A DNA stretch of 48,825 nucleotides from positions 1 through 48,825 of IMG/VR virus record IMGVR_UViG_3300028581_000068; one strand, given 5' to 3'. Under the pieces are notes generated by a model that saw only the letters and a list, made by a program, of their open reading frames with translations, searched no databases and was not told the DNA's origin. A program made the translations under genes and the position numbers. Of this stretch, positions 16,971-24,780 are shown one piece after another (within the stretch, counting starts at the first letter, position 1; each line of letters opens with the position of its first letter). Source of the DNA: a virus.

Positions 16971-19436
16971 TTAACCCTTTTGAACTTGATTTTTCATTTT
17001 AGCAGCCTCAACGTGTATCATCCTAGTTATTTCCCTAACAAATTCTGGGTTTTTGGCCAAATTCATATTGATTTTTTCGTTTCCAGGTGTCATTAATACA
17101 ATTTCACCACTTATATTTAAGTCGCCAAATTCATGTTTAACAGTATTTACACCAGCATTTTGTGACATTACTTTATCAACTATACCACCTGGTTTCATTG
17201 CAAGAATATCATCTTTATTATCAATTGGTGTGACATTTTTACCTTCTAATATAGCTCTTCTAGATTTACGTACAGATTTTTTAGTTCTGCTAAAAATCCC
17301 ATCTTCAACACCATATGTGTCTAAATCAAATAACTTTCCACCACCAAAAGCACCTATTCCACCACCAATAAGAGCACCTAAAGGTACGGTAACTGGAGCC
17401 ATTATACCACCAAAGGCACCGAGAGCAGCACCAGCTGAAGCACCAGCCAAAGCACCACCAAAAGCACCAACACCTTTTAATCCAGCTCTACCTAATGCCG
17501 CACCAGTTGACTTTCCCTTTTCTTTTTGTTCACCAAACTCATCATATGCTGCAAAACCGCCAGCTGCAACACCACCTAATCTTGTAGCCATAGACCCAGA
17601 AGCGCCTTTAAAATTAGCACCAAATTTTTGCATATTTGTCATACCAGCTCTATTCATAGCGTTCATATTTCTGGTGCCCATTATACCACCAGTTCCACCT
17701 CCTTTACCAGCAACAGTATTAAAACCAGCGCCAAAAGATAAACCCATAGTATACCATTTAGCAGCTTCAAGCAAACCTAACCCACCAATAGCACCAAGAA
17801 TAGCTGTTATTGGGTTTTCAGCGATAAATTTTCCTAAAGGTCCAATTAACCCTGCAAATGTCTTTGCAGCATCTTGAATTCCTTTGATTACATTTTCATC
17901 ACTTAAAACGAGTGCTAATTCTTTTGCTACTGGTCTAAATGCTTTATCAAAAGCCTCCAAGAAAGGTAATAAAAGTTGTTTCATTTGAGTAACCACATTT
18001 GAAAGGGTTTCATCAAATGTCTGTGCTTCTTGTGCTCTTTTTTGTAAACTAGCTTTTTCATCCATAGCAGCTTTAATAGCTTGTTGGTCAGCCTCGCTCA
18101 ATTGTTTCACCAACTTTGGACCGCTTTCTAATTGTATTACAGCTTCCCCATTTTCCATTGTAGCCGTATTTGCAATAAACTCTTTTGTCGCTGGGTCAAA
18201 GTCATATCTTATTTCTTTTTTAATCCCAACAGCTTGGGCTGCTGTTTTTGCAGCAGCGGCTAAGTTTTCAAAATCCAAGTTAGCAGCCTCAGCAACTTTT
18301 CTAAGTCTTTGCATTTCCATTGCACCAATCTCAAACTTTCCAGTTTTATCGCTAAAATCAGCTGAAGCAGCGGCAGCATTTATAACGGACTCTTCCAATG
18401 CGTCAACATCGTTTCTGGCCATATACATAAGCTTAAATGGGTCGGCCAATTTAGACCATTCACCACCCAAGACTTGTAATTGTGCTGACATATCAACAGC
18501 GCCTTCAATGTCAAACAACTTTTCAGCCATACCAGCTGTAAAACCCATATCAATTCCAAGCTTTGCAGCTCTTTCAGCCATTTTTGCCAAACCTTTAACA
18601 CCATCTTTAAAGTTGTATTTGTTAAGCATTTTAATATTTTGCTGAATGTTCTTTACAACCTTGCTTGAATTGATACCCATTCTAGACGTATCACTCACAA
18701 CTTGTTTTATAAATTCACCAGTTCTTTCAGCTGAAATACCTTGTTTTTCAAAATCAGCAGCCATTCTTGCCGCACCTTCAGCACCAATACCAGTACCTCT
18801 ACCAATAGCAGCAACTGATTCTAATGCTTGAGCACTAAGAAGAGCAGCTCTACCAAGCTCATCACTAAATGTGCCTTGAATCTCAGCTAATTCTTTTATA
18901 TCGGCTCCAAATATTGTTGTTTGACCAACAGCTAATTGTAGATTTTTTCTAAACATATCGCTTCTAGCACCAAGCAAACCCATGCTGGTAGAAGCTGTTC
19001 TTATAGATTTGTCAACTTCAAATAACCCACTCCAAGATTTAAATTTACTATAACCACCAGAAATTGTTGAATATATTGATTTAACATCTTTTGCTGCCAC
19101 ACCAATAGCTGACAAAGACTTTGCATACTTATTGGTTTCTTTGATTACCTTTACATATGTTTTTTGAGTCTCAGTTAATACCTCTAATTGTTTTTGTAAC
19201 AATTTAAGTTTCTCATCTTCTATGGCCCTTTGTTGAGGTGTAAGTGTTGTTGCTAATCTTGCGGTTACTTGTGCTATCTGTTGATTGACTGTATTTATAT
19301 CTTCATTAAGATTTTTTAAGTCCTTCATTAACTTAACATACTCACCAGAAGATTCAGCAATCTTCTTTCTAAGTTCAGCTTCCCTTTCTAATTGTTCTAA
19401 GGCTAATTTAGCCGCTTCTTGTGGTGTTAGTGCCAT
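16971..19436 (-). CDS. 29: Tail tape measure protein, 821 aa
   Basis: Predicted tape measure that sets tail length and occupies the tube lumen. It begins with a long charged coiled coil (residues 1-105, heptads around LKNLNEDINTVNQQIAQV). An Ala/Gly-rich helical body follows, then hydrophobic segments near residues 535-575 (AILGAIGGLGLLEAAKWYT) and Gly/Ala-rich membrane-like helices near 615-700 (GALAGASAGAALGAFGG), and a basic C-terminus. This layout, the size and the position downstream of the tail chaperone pair fit the family; T4 gp29 is 590 aa. If length scales with tail length, the tail should be longer than that of T4. The start shares one base with the stop of the 358-aa gene (TAATG), so the two are coupled. 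Confidence 0.82.
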   Translation of the reverse strand: MALTPQEAAKLALEQLEREAELRKKIAESSGEYVKLMKDLKNLNEDINTVNQQIAQVTARLATTLTPQQRAIEDEKLKLLQKQLEVLTETQKTYVKVIKETNKYAKSLSAIGVAAKDVKSIYSTISGGYSKFKSWSGLFEVDKSIRTASTSMGLLGARSDMFRKNLQLAVGQTTIFGADIKELAEIQGTFSDELGRAALLSAQALESVAAIGRGTGIGAEGAARMAADFEKQGISAERTGEFIKQVVSDTSRMGINSSKVVKNIQQNIKMLNKYNFKDGVKGLAKMAERAAKLGIDMGFTAGMAEKLFDIEGAVDMSAQLQVLGGEWSKLADPFKLMYMARNDVDALEESVINAAAASADFSDKTGKFEIGAMEMQRLRKVAEAANLDFENLAAAAKTAAQAVGIKKEIRYDFDPATKEFIANTATMENGEAVIQLESGPKLVKQLSEADQQAIKAAMDEKASLQKRAQEAQTFDETLSNVVTQMKQLLLPFLEAFDKAFRPVAKELALVLSDENVIKGIQDAAKTFAGLIGPLGKFIAENPITAILGAIGGLGLLEAAKWYTMGLSFGAGFNTVAGKGGGTGGIMGTRNMNAMNRAGMTNMQKFGANFKGASGSMATRLGGVAAGGFAAYDEFGEQKEKGKSTGAALGRAGLKGVGAFGGALAGASAGAALGAFGGIMAPVTVPLGALIGGGIGAFGGGKLFDLDTYGVEDGIFSRTKKSVRKSRRAILEGKNVTPIDNKDDILAMKPGGIVDKVMSQNAGVNTVKHEFGDLNISGEIVLMTPGNEKINMNLAKNPEFVREITRMIHVEAAKMKNQVQKG

Positions 19437-20512
19437 TACTTATTATTTTCTTGTTCTTTATCAAAACCACTACCTTTGACATCTTTAATATCAATCACAG
19501 CGTTATATTTTTTCTCTTCACCATTGTCATATTTTTTTATAAACAAAACATTGAAAGGGTGTTGAGTTCTTTCTTTAGTGTTTTTTGACCTGATTATTAT
19601 AGAAATACCAGCTTTTTTGTCCTCTAATGTTAACTTTTCATCGTCAAAACTTATGGGTAAAACTTTGGCTGTGTAATCAATATTATTTTTAAATTCTATT
19701 TGTGGATTACCAGCTTTTACGGAATCAAAAACAATTGATTGCGGTGATAAAATTTTATAGGTCAATTCTTTATTAAATACAAAACTATCAAAATCAGACC
19801 CAATTTCGTTTTTAATTCTACTTCGTCTGAAATCAGAAACAATATTAGCAGCTGAAACAAGACCAGTACCTCTAGGTTTTTCACCCTTAACAATTGCAAC
19901 TAAATAGTTCCATAATGAAGGTTGTTTATAAAAAGCTGTTTTCATTGTTGGGTCGTTAACTATTGAATCGTATAAAGCTTTTGGGTCGATTGAACTCACC
20001 TCATCTTGTGTTTCAGCATCTGATTGTTTTTCTGGTTGTTGTTCTGGTTGTTTTTCTGGTTCTACCTCATCGCATTTTGTTTTCTTTTCAGCTAAACTAG
20101 ATGACTCAATACTTACAATATTATTAAAAAAAGATTTATTTTTTTCACCTTTATCATTTGATGAATCAAACACCAAAGTAAATGCGTCATCTCTTTTTTC
20201 AGAAGGTTTTATTGTATTTGGATTTAAATTATACTTACCTATAGGGTTTTTATCGTTTTTGTTACCCATTTTTAATGTAAGCTGAAGAGTATCCCATTTA
20301 CATAATAATTTTTTATCATCTAAAAGAATTTCAAAATCAAATTTTGGTTCAGCCGCTTTAATACATCTTAATACAATTTTGGTACCACTTATTAGGGTAA
20401 ATTCAATAGATTTGTTTTTACCTAACAAACCAAATAACTCTACAAGCCTTTCACCAAGCTTTGTTTTAACATTTTCGTCAATCTTGACAGCCTCTGATAT
20501 AATTTTATTCAT
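19436..20512 (-). CDS. Tail-operon protein of unknown function, 358 aa
   Basis: Not recognised. An N-terminal beta-rich domain (residues 1-135) is joined to a C-terminal alpha/beta domain (residues about 180-350) by a Gln/Glu/Pro-rich linker (EPEKQPEQQPEKQSDAE). No signal or membrane segment is seen. It is coupled (TAATG overlap) to the tape measure gene and has its own TATTTAT element upstream. By position it could be a tape-measure partner, hub-cap component or assembly chaperone, as the T4 hub genes near gp29 are, but the sequence gives no direct proof. Confidence 0.7.
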   Translation of the reverse strand: MNKIISEAVKIDENVKTKLGERLVELFGLLGKNKSIEFTLISGTKIVLRCIKAAEPKFDFEILLDDKKLLCKWDTLQLTLKMGNKNDKNPIGKYNLNPNTIKPSEKRDDAFTLVFDSSNDKGEKNKSFFNNIVSIESSSLAEKKTKCDEVEPEKQPEQQPEKQSDAETQDEVSSIDPKALYDSIVNDPTMKTAFYKQPSLWNYLVAIVKGEKPRGTGLVSAANIVSDFRRSRIKNEIGSDFDSFVFNKELTYKILSPQSIVFDSVKAGNPQIEFKNNIDYTAKVLPISFDDEKLTLEDKKAGISIIIRSKNTKERTQHPFNVLFIKKYDNGEEKKYNAVIDIKDVKGSGFDKEQENNK

Positions 20513-20533
20513 AATATTAATTTGTGTCTTTCA

Positions 20534-20540
20534 ATAAATA
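20534..20540 (-). promoter_or_regulatory. Putative late promoter element (TATTTAT)
   Basis: The coding strand reads AGATATTTATTGAAAG about 22 bases upstream of the 358-aa gene, the first gene of the tape measure operon. Confidence 0.5.
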
Positions 20541-20553
20541 TCTATTAAAATAA

Positions 20554-20574
20554 AAATCCCCACAAAAGGGGATT
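20554..20574. terminator. Hairpin terminator after the tail chaperone pair
   Basis: AAATCCCC-ACAAAA-GGGGATTT is an eight-pair hairpin a few bases past the stop of the second chaperone frame. The U-run is short, so termination may be partial. The late element of the next operon lies just beyond it. Confidence 0.7.
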
Positions 20575-20576
20575 TA

Positions 20577-20918
20577 TTAATTTATTGGTATTTCACCAGT
20601 TTTTAACTTTGTTTTCAATGCATCACCGCTTAGTTTGGTTGACCTAGAACCCTTAGCATTTTTATTAGTTTGCTCTTCTTTCATTTTTTCATATTGTTCT
20701 TGCTTGATTTCAGAATCCCTGTTTAATCTACCAATATAAAATCTTCTTTCGTGCGTTGGCATATTCAATACATTAGAATATGGCATATTACGCATATACT
20801 GTGTGCAAATCCATATTTCTTCTAGTAGGTATTGTTTAAATTCTGAAGTCAGGCCAAAAAAAGTTGAGGTTAATTGGAAGAAAGGTTTCAACGGAACCAC
20901 CTCCAGGGGTTCCAACAT
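20577..20918 (-). CDS. Second tail-chaperone frame ('T' part), probably made by frameshift
   Basis: This frame overlaps the end of the 433-aa chaperone gene by 83 bases. The recognisable part starts at the overlap's T-run: FFGLTSEFKQYLLEE, then ICTQYMRNMPYSNVLNMPTH and ERRFYIGRLNRDSE. It resembles the small T4-like baseplate/tail assembly proteins (gp51/gp26-associated), whose pattern is a hydrophobic helix, a 'MP..ER.fyi.RL' motif and a charged Lys/Glu helix. The ATG at 20918 lies out of frame inside the other gene and encodes a proline-rich stretch with no family look, so independent initiation there is doubtful. More likely about 92 residues from 20855 down are added to the upstream protein by ribosomal slippage, as in lambda G/GT and Mu. 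Confidence 0.6.
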   Translation of the reverse strand: MLEPLEVVPLKPFFQLTSTFFGLTSEFKQYLLEEIWICTQYMRNMPYSNVLNMPTHERRFYIGRLNRDSEIKQEQYEKMKEEQTNKNAKGSRSTKLSGDALKTKLKTGEIPIN

Positions 20919-22137
20919 TTAGATTCAAATCAACTCCAGATTCAATTGAATTTACATATTGTGTAAATTCTTTTGCATCACGAATTCTAATAGATTCAAT
21001 GTAGTCCTTAATTAAATTTTTATCTCTGTGTCCATTAACTTCAACAATCATTTTTTGCATTGTGTAAGTTGTGTTTTTATTAACAGGAAGTCCATTTGCT
21101 TTGTCTTGTTCCAACATTGCTTCAATATCTTCAGCATCACCACATGTTAAAAATTTAAATTTTACTCTGTGTTTGCTAACTGGAAACATAAAATCAAACA
21201 AACCTTCGGCATCTGGCTCCGCACCAAAGTTTTTAAACTTTAAAGAATTAAGATTAATTTCAGTATCAAAAGGTTTGTCATTTTCATCCAACAAGGTAAC
21301 AGCATAATTCTCACCATAAGCGGTGGCTCTTAACCAAATCATAATAGCATTTCTATCACCAACCAACAAATCACGATATCTTAATTCTGGTTCCAAAACC
21401 TTTCTATTAATCAAAATTTCCAAAAACTCACCACTTTGCAATAAGTTAGGACTTGTTAAAATACTCTCATCAGCTGTTGTCATATACGACACTCTGATAT
21501 TTCCCTTTTTAGAAGGATATGATTTACCTTGAGAAGGCAACGGAATCACGTCAAAAGCAGTGTTAAAATCTGGCTGACTTAACGCATGTATGTGTGGGTT
21601 TATATTAGATGGGACTTGGCCATAATTTTGTGGTTGCGTCATTGGTTGTTGAACAGGAGCTGAATAAGCCTGTGAAGGTTGTGAATACTGTTGATACGTA
21701 TTGTTTTGCATAGGTTGGTTTGTATTTTGTTGATTATTTTGTTTACTTGAAGCCTCATCCACCTGTCTTTGATAATTTTGAATCATTGAAGCATTTTTAG
21801 CCAAATTTTCGTCACGGAGCCTAATTTGCTCTTCTGACCTTCTTCTAATCTCATCCATTTCTGAATTATTCATGACTGGTCTTTGTGATACTTCAGCCAA
21901 TGAAGGGTCTTGAACAAACCCTTGTTGGTTTTTTAATTTAAGCTGTTCTTCAGTCCTTCTTCTCATCATTTCAACAGCACTAACATGTCCAGCTGGAGTG
22001 TCTTGTGGATGCATTGAATTTGTATATACTTCATTTGTTGCCATTGCTTTTTCAGCTTCAAAAGCTGCTTGTTTTGCTCTTTCATCAGCAGCTTCTTTTT
22101 GTTCCTTGTTTGGGAAAACACTAGGTTTCTTGTCCAT
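20836..22137 (-). CDS. Tail assembly chaperone / gp26-like baseplate hub protein, 433 aa
   Basis: Predicted chaperone or hub-assembly protein acting on the tape measure. The N-terminal ~170 residues are Gln/Asn/Glu-rich and low-complexity, with two copies of an MxxxRRRxEEQxxL-like repeat (EMMRRRTEEQLKLKNQQG and EIRRRSEEQIRLRDENLA). The conserved domain covers residues about 198-410: VIPLPSQGKSYP, IRVSYMTTADESILTSP, LVGDRNAIMIWLRATAYGEN and a late FKFLTCGDAEDIEAM. This pattern matches the T4 baseplate gp26 family. A T7 slip site lies just before the stop and would fuse it to the next frame. The gene lies upstream of the tape measure, where tail chaperones usually lie. It has its own late-type promoter. 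Confidence 0.78.
   Translation of the reverse strand: MDKKPSVFPNKEQKEAADERAKQAAFEAEKAMATNEVYTNSMHPQDTPAGHVSAVEMMRRRTEEQLKLKNQQGFVQDPSLAEVSQRPVMNNSEMDEIRRRSEEQIRLRDENLAKNASMIQNYQRQVDEASSKQNNQQNTNQPMQNNTYQQYSQPSQAYSAPVQQPMTQPQNYGQVPSNINPHIHALSQPDFNTAFDVIPLPSQGKSYPSKKGNIRVSYMTTADESILTSPNLLQSGEFLEILINRKVLEPELRYRDLLVGDRNAIMIWLRATAYGENYAVTLLDENDKPFDTEINLNSLKFKNFGAEPDAEGLFDFMFPVSKHRVKFKFLTCGDAEDIEAMLEQDKANGLPVNKNTTYTMQKMIVEVNGHRDKNLIKDYIESIRIRDAKEFTQYVNSIESGVDLNLNVGTPGGGSVETFLPINLNFFWPDFRI
20856..20862 (-). other. Candidate programmed frameshift site (T7 run)
   Basis: In the coding strand the 433-aa gene reads AAC TTT TTT TGG. Seven consecutive T residues let two Phe-tRNAs re-pair. A -2 (or +1) shift gives GGC CTG ACT TCA, which enters the second chaperone frame exactly where its conserved region starts. 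A -1 shift would meet a TGA after two codons. The unshifted frame stops 18 bases beyond the run. Predicted fusion size is about 519-520 aa. Confidence 0.6.
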
Positions 22138-22170
22138 ATTAAAACTTTTTTAAAATGTTATTACTTTATA

Positions 22171-22177
22171 ATAAATA
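22171..22177 (-). promoter_or_regulatory. Putative late promoter element (TATTTAT)
   Basis: The coding strand reads CTATATTTATTATAAAG about 34 bases upstream of the tail chaperone start. Confidence 0.55.
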
Positions 22178-22212
22178 TAGTTTGCTTAATTTTTTTGTAA
22201 ATGCTGTAAATA

Positions 22213-22254
22213 AAAAAGGATTATTCAGCGCATAAACACCGAATAATCCTTTTT
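22213..22254. terminator. Long hairpin terminator after the homing endonuclease gene
   Basis: AAAAAGGATTATTC pairs with GAATAATCCTTTTT around a 14-base loop, giving a perfect 14-pair stem with T-run. It ends the endonuclease transcript before the late promoter of the chaperone gene. Confidence 0.85.
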
Positions 22255-22268
22255 AATATAATACTAAA

Positions 22269-23156
22269 TCATAAACCTAATTCGTTTTTTAATCTTTTAA
22301 TAACTTCTTCACGTTTTAAATTAATATCGGTCTCCCAAAAACGTAATAATTTTATTTGTTTATTTTCTGCTATTCTATTTTTTCTAAAATCATTAGCAAC
22401 CGTTTTTAATTGTATAGGATATGTTGGTATATTGTGTTTTGTATTTGGGTTGCAATGATAAAAATCACCATCTACCTCAATTAATATATTATAATTAAAA
22501 AGATAAAAATCAAATATTGCAGAACTTATTTGATGTTGAAATTTAAAATCTACGTTTTCAACTAAACCAAAAGACTCTAATATTAATTGAAAAGTTTTTT
22601 CTAATTTAGTTTTCTTTTTAACATAGTTATTATCTGTTAATCTTTTAATTGTTAATTCTGATTGTTTTAATCTTTCATCTGGATTAGACCATCTTATTTT
22701 TGATTTTTCTGATAGTTTATTTCTATGTTTTTCTGATTTTGCTACACCACTTAAAGCCTTTGATATGTTTTCACCTCTATTTGGATTTGACATTACTTTT
22801 TGAACATTAGCTCTAACTCTTTTATCATCAATTGTTAACCCTTTATTCCAAATAATCAATTCACCATTTTTATACATTTCTTTTTGAGTCTCATGTGATT
22901 TTTTGATAGCTTCTGGGTTATGCCCCCAGTTATTATAAACCCTAGAAGCATGACCAAGTATATATTCAACAAACCCCTTTTCTATTGAAAGAAAATTTGT
23001 TCTAGAACCACAACCACATTTACATAATGGTGGTCTACCGTCAAGTTTATAGTCAATGTATGTTTGCTCAGCACTAATCTTATGTTTTTGTACTCTGTGT
23101 CTTCTCAACGAATCCAAAGTTTCAAATTCTCTATTACATTCTTTACATATTAACAT
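22269..23156 (-). CDS. Free-standing homing endonuclease (C2H2 finger, NUMOD3-like, Vsr-type nuclease)
   Basis: Predicted selfish DNA endonuclease of 295 aa. It starts with a C2H2 zinc finger (CKECNREF … HRVQKH) and a second Cys cluster (CKCGCG). The middle has repeated NUMOD3-type DNA-binding helices (NISKALSGVAKSEKHRNKLS). The C-terminal nuclease domain is of the Vsr/EDxHD (PD-(D/E)xK-like) kind: FDFYLFNYNILIEVDGDFYH, then NDFRKNRIAENKQIKLLRFW. It is inserted between the tail tube and chaperone genes and carries its own host-type promoter and terminator. It is therefore a self-contained unit expressed on a schedule different from its late neighbours. Its target is probably the same intergenic site in related phages lacking it. 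Confidence 0.82.
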   Translation of the reverse strand: MLICKECNREFETLDSLRRHRVQKHKISAEQTYIDYKLDGRPPLCKCGCGSRTNFLSIEKGFVEYILGHASRVYNNWGHNPEAIKKSHETQKEMYKNGELIIWNKGLTIDDKRVRANVQKVMSNPNRGENISKALSGVAKSEKHRNKLSEKSKIRWSNPDERLKQSELTIKRLTDNNYVKKKTKLEKTFQLILESFGLVENVDFKFQHQISSAIFDFYLFNYNILIEVDGDFYHCNPNTKHNIPTYPIQLKTVANDFRKNRIAENKQIKLLRFWETDINLKREEVIKRLKNELGL

Positions 23157-23192
23157 AAAATAAAAATTCTTTTAATATAATTGTTATTTTTA

Positions 23193-23223
23193 CAAATATA
23201 CTAAAAGAATCTTTACAAGTCAA
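23193..23223 (-). promoter_or_regulatory. Host-type promoter of the homing endonuclease
   Basis: On the minus strand TTGAC and TATATTTG are spaced 20 bases from TTG to TATATTTG. The last 15 bases (CTTTTAGTATATTTG) closely resemble gp32 promoter P2, so the element may share an origin with it. Confidence 0.75.
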
Positions 23224-23252
23224 GTATTTGATAAAGCAATCTTAAATAAAAA

Positions 23253-23741
23253 TCAAAACAAGAGTATAGCTCTGTCAAAACGCAATGTTGCGGTAATCTC
23301 AGCTATACCATCATCATCCATTGATAAGTCACCGAAGCCAACGTTGGTTAACATTGTTCCGTCCAATAACCATTTCTCAACCACAACACCAGTCGGGTCA
23401 AGCAATTCAAGTTCAACTGGACGCTTGTAACCAGCCGCATAACCTTGACGACCTGTGATAGATTCAGAATGAAGACGTACCCATTCCATTATTGCTTGTG
23501 AAGCAGAAGGACCAATTGGGTCACGGAAAGTAACATCAATAGCTTCCCATGTAAAACGTCCAATAACCCATGTTGAAGTGTTAAGGAACGGAATTTCAAC
23601 CTCATTTTGAGTAATTGATGGTCTGGAAGCAGATGCTAGCCACCATTGTTGAATACCCAAGTCTGCTGGGAAAGTAATAAGCCAACGATTCTTTTTCTTA
23701 GGTTCGTAAGGCAAAGGCATTTTCATTAGTAAATCAGCCAT
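23253..23741 (-). CDS. 19: Tail tube protein (T4 gp19-like), 162 aa
   Basis: Predicted subunit of the inner tail tube through which DNA passes. It has 162 residues against 163 in T4 gp19 and the same layout: a short N-terminus, then KNRWLITFPADLG, the WLASASRPSITQNEVEIPFL segment typical of tube proteins, TWEAIDVTFRDP, and a C-terminal domain ending in IAEITATLRFDRAILLF. GC and codon use are higher than in neighbouring genes, as is common for highly expressed virion genes. A late element lies upstream. Confidence 0.9.
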   Translation of the reverse strand: MADLLMKMPLPYEPKKKNRWLITFPADLGIQQWWLASASRPSITQNEVEIPFLNTSTWVIGRFTWEAIDVTFRDPIGPSASQAIMEWVRLHSESITGRQGYAAGYKRPVELELLDPTGVVVEKWLLDGTMLTNVGFGDLSMDDDGIAEITATLRFDRAILLF

Positions 23742-23774
23742 GTTCTATTTGTTTTAAAAGTTTTTTATTTATTA

Positions 23775-23781
23775 ATAAATA
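23775..23781 (-). promoter_or_regulatory. Putative late promoter element of the tube gene
   Basis: The coding strand reads GTATATTTATTAATAAA about 33 bases upstream of the tail tube start. A second copy lies at 23823-23829. Confidence 0.55.
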
Positions 23782-23822
23782 TACCGATAATTATTTTTTT
23801 CAAATAATATCTCGGTTTACTA

Positions 23823-23829
23823 ATAAATA
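23823..23829 (-). promoter_or_regulatory. Second TATTTAT element upstream of the tube gene
   Basis: The coding strand reads CATATTTATTAGTAAAC, 48 bases further upstream than the first copy. Two copies would fit the high expression expected for the tube, but this one may be chance in AT-rich DNA. Confidence 0.35.
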
Positions 23830-23886
23830 TGTTGTTTTTAAAAAATAAACTTTACATTACGCAATTTTTTTTTAGTATATTAAAAT

Positions 23887-24177
23887 ATGGAGAATTTTAA
23901 TTTAACAAAAGATGAGCTACAAGCTCTATACAGAGAAGAACTAAACGATATTTTGGAACAATGTGATTGGATAACCTATGTTAAACCTGAGCTTATCTGT
24001 CTTGTAGTTTCAAACGTAATGAACAAAAAAGGATATGACGTACCATGTTCTGAACTTTATGAACTATATGACACTGAAGTTAAAAGAATAAACGTAAGTC
24101 CAGAAACATGGCAAAAAGAATTTGGTATTGAAGAGATTATCTCAATAATATACGATATCCTGTTAAAAAATTTCTAA
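23887..24177 (+). CDS. Hypothetical protein, 96 aa
   Basis: Not recognised. It is a small acidic, helical-looking protein (MENFNLTKDELQALYREEL start; Leu/Glu/Asp-rich), without a signal or membrane segment. It points opposite to the tail tube gene and is followed 48 bases later by the CAP-domain gene. The region upstream has a weak promoter-like TTTACA … TATATTA. The small plus-strand pair looks like an inserted accessory cassette in a block of minus-strand tail genes. Confidence 0.6.
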   Translation: MENFNLTKDELQALYREELNDILEQCDWITYVKPELICLVVSNVMNKKGYDVPCSELYELYDTEVKRINVSPETWQKEFGIEEIISIIYDILLKNF

Positions 24178-24182
24178 AATAT

Positions 24183-24213
24183 TTGGTGTAATCAAATATT
24201 TTTACTACCTTTG
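24183..24213 (+). promoter_or_regulatory. Host-type promoter of the CAP-domain gene
   Basis: TTTG and TACCTTTG are separated by exactly 20 bases, an ideal Bacteroidetes TTTG / TAnnTTTG promoter. It lies in the 48-base gap before the CAP gene, so that gene can be expressed independently of phage late transcription. Confidence 0.8.
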
Positions 24214-24225
24214 TGTAGTAAATAA

Positions 24226-24780
24226 ATGATAATGAAAAGATTATTGTTAATTATCTGCACGATATCAAGTCTATTGTCCTATGGTCAAGACTATGAAATG
24301 CTTAATTTTATAAACATTTATAGGGTAAAAAATGGTTGTGAATCGGTAATCTACTCTGAAGATTTAGAAAAAATAGCAAAAACACAAAATACTTTAAACA
24401 CTATATCAGATAGCATTGCTCATTCACATAAGGCCAGCGAGATTGCCTTAAAAGGAAACTCTTCACCAGCGACAAAAATTAGTAGAGATGTTTTTACTAA
24501 TTTTTTACAAAAGTACTTTAAATTAGATTACAAAGAACCGAAAACAGAAATTGAAGCACTAACATTAACAAAGCTATACTCAATTTATCTGTTCAGCACT
24601 TCAAAAAACCATAATAATATTCTATTAGGCGAATACAAATATGTTGGTTTTGACTTCGTAGCCAACAATATTAAACTCAAATCAAATGTGGTTAAAATAG
24701 GTGACAAAGAGTATAAACTAAATAACGTTATATCTCATCACAATGTTAATTTTTACGTTGTAATTAACTTTAAAAAGTAA
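24226..24780 (+). CDS. Secreted CAP/SCP-like domain protein, 184 aa
   Basis: The protein begins with a clear signal peptide (KRLLLIICTISSLLSYGQ), ending in the SYGQ-type junction common in flavobacteria. The mature part resembles the CAP (SCP/PR-1) fold: LNFINIYRVKNGCESVIYSE corresponds to 'lN.yR...gl..l.ws..L', then IAHSHKASE and HNNILLGEYKYVGFDFV to 'H...il...y..vG.g'. Many CAP proteins are secreted and some act on lipids or walls; no reaction can be assigned here. A strong host-type promoter upstream and its orientation against the tail genes suggest an accessory 'moron' that alters the host envelope or surface. ATG at 24226 or 24232 could start it. The last 11 bases overlap the end of the converging 370-aa gene. 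Confidence 0.7.
   Translation: MIMKRLLLIICTISSLLSYGQDYEMLNFINIYRVKNGCESVIYSEDLEKIAKTQNTLNTISDSIAHSHKASEIALKGNSSPATKISRDVFTNFLQKYFKLDYKEPKTEIEALTLTKLYSIYLFSTSKNHNNILLGEYKYVGFDFVANNIKLKSNVVKIGDKEYKLNNVISHHNVNFYVVINFKK

Noticed and set aside
17053-17877. Long plus-strand open frame (274 codons) opposite the tape measure gene
   Set aside because: It is an artefact of the Ala/Gly-rich codons of the tape measure read on the other strand. It is Pro/Ala-rich, has no start context, and its product looks like no known protein.
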